Shown: positions 63,500-64,000 of the stretch, piece by piece
Layout: every line of letters begins with the position of its first letter
How positions within the stretch are numbered: position 1 is the stretch's first letter
Translations under genes and position numbers: made by a program
Notes under the pieces: model-generated
Told to the model about the DNA's origin: nothing
Database searches by the model: none
Seen by the model: only the letters and a program-made list of their open reading frames with translations
Source of the DNA: Aphrocallistes beatrix
Taxonomy: Eukaryota > Porifera > Hexactinellida > Sceptrulophora > Aphrocallistidae
DNA length: 64,000 nucleotides
Direction of reading: 5' to 3'
Assembly: GCA_963281255.1 (NCBI GenBank)
Contig: OY725496.1
Location: 3,573,723-3,637,722 of the forward strand

Positions 63500-64000
63500 A
63501 TGTATTACAACAAGATAGCGAATTTTCTTCAAACAAATTTCCGGATTGTCAGGTTACACAATATATTTTCTTTTTGGATTATCAAGGAACTTTTCATTTT
63601 GAACAAACTAGCCCTCCCGAACTCACTAGCCTATATATTAGCAAGTTTGAACAAGTTTATATGTTTGGTATTTGCTGGACATATTAGCTCGGATGAAAAA
63701 TTCTTGGATGGCAGCAGCATCGCTTTGTCTTTTACTCATATAACCGGAGGTGCTGTTTCCATTGGCTTAAGTTCTGCATTAGCAACTCTCTGCTCTCAAG
63801 CCTATGGGGCGAAGCAGTTCCGCCAGTGCGGCCTCTATTATCAGAAAGCTTTATTCATCCATGCGCTTCTATGTTTCCCACTCGCAGCTTTATGGCTCAA
63901 CTTAGAAACGATACTCCTTATCTTTCATCAAGATCCGGATGTAGCCAAAGTTGCTGGGCAGTTTATCTCCTACTTGTCTATATATCTCCCCGTGGTTCAA
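63500..64000 (+). CDS. MATE family transporter, 3'-truncated by window edge
   Basis: 167 codons are visible from MYYNKIANFL and stay open to the window end. WIIKELFILNKLALPNSLAY is the first helix, then FAGHISSDEKFLDG, SFTHITGGAVSIGLSSALAT, the MATE core LCSQAYGAKQFRQCGLYYQ, and the helix 3 region. It aligns with the minus-strand MATE at 46716-48275 (GIAAGMSTLCSQAYGAANY). No intron is seen so far. It follows ABCC copy 2 by 2.07 kb on the same strand. Confidence 0.88.
   Translation, partial: MYYNKIANFLQTNFRIVRLHNIFSFWIIKELFILNKLALPNSLAYILASLNKFICLVFAGHISSDEKFLDGSSIALSFTHITGGAVSIGLSSALATLCSQAYGAKQFRQCGLYYQKALFIHALLCFPLAALWLNLETILLIFHQDPDVAKVAGQFISYLSIYLPVVQ

Larger units (their letters stand above)
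51315..63620. repeat. 6.2-kb tandem duplication (ABCC plus MATE start)
   Basis: Unit 1 spans about 51315-57375 and unit 2 about 57528-63620. Corresponding positions differ by exactly 6,213 from the ABCC start codon to the MATE start codon, so no net insertion or deletion has occurred over about 6 kb. At the right end, unit 1 lacks 33 bp inside the MATE N-terminus and then diverges. About 150 bp of unrelated DNA separates the units. Confidence 0.95.

Overview
The window is nuclear DNA from an animal with a fairly compact genome. Genes are split by short GT-AG introns, and the protein set is metazoan: a GRB2-type SH3-SH2-SH3 adaptor, a TRAF-type zinc-finger protein, a claudin/PMP22-like four-helix membrane protein, leukotriene A4 hydrolase, AKR7-type aldehyde reductase, a DPF/BAF45 chromatin protein, an SVOP-like transporter and ABCC4-like transporters. 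I cannot name the phylum. There are no CRISPR arrays, no operons of bacterial type and no convincing RNA genes. Exon limits were placed by eye from splice signals, phase and family alignment.

Layout. Bases 1-5548 hold the C-terminal two thirds of the ATR checkpoint kinase. 5781-12280 is a complete 13-exon glycogen phosphorylase (842 aa) with a foldback repeat in intron 4 and an antisense, intronless actin-like gene in intron 10. 12942-15935 has a DPF family gene and CCDC12, head to tail. 16238-18001 is a single-exon EGF-repeat receptor-like protein. After a repeat-bearing gap come a four-helix membrane protein (20365-21393), an F-box/RCC1 gene on the minus strand (22246-24120), a pyrroline-5-carboxylate reductase (24586-25446), a PP1-type phosphatase (26015-27001) and an SVOP-like carrier on the minus strand (28650-30173). 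31827-36597 is AKR7 with an intronless GRB2 gene in intron 3. 37063-42485 is LTA4H with an antisense intronless TRAF-type gene in intron 1.

The last third is transporter- and repeat-rich. 42486-46715 is a nest of mobile elements: a 1.2 kb palindromic repeat, a hAT element with a transposase remnant inserted in it, and two piggyBac-like MITEs with TTAA duplications. Then come a MATE transporter (minus), an intronless PARG gene, and a 6,213-bp tandem duplication giving two ABCC4-like genes. Each copy is followed by the start of a MATE gene: the first is a truncated stub, the second runs off the window end.

Three observations stand out. (1) The two ABCC copies are nearly identical in both ATPase domains and in 2.1 kb of 3' flank, but differ sharply in short patches that fall in transmembrane helices, as if the substrate cavity alone were diversifying or had been swapped in from another paralogue. 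(2) All three introns longer than 1.5 kb host a separate intronless gene. (3) LTA4H carries Phe at the position of human Tyr378, a residue tied to suicide inactivation by its substrate, and the actin-like gene has lost key nucleotide-pocket residues while its reading frame stays open.
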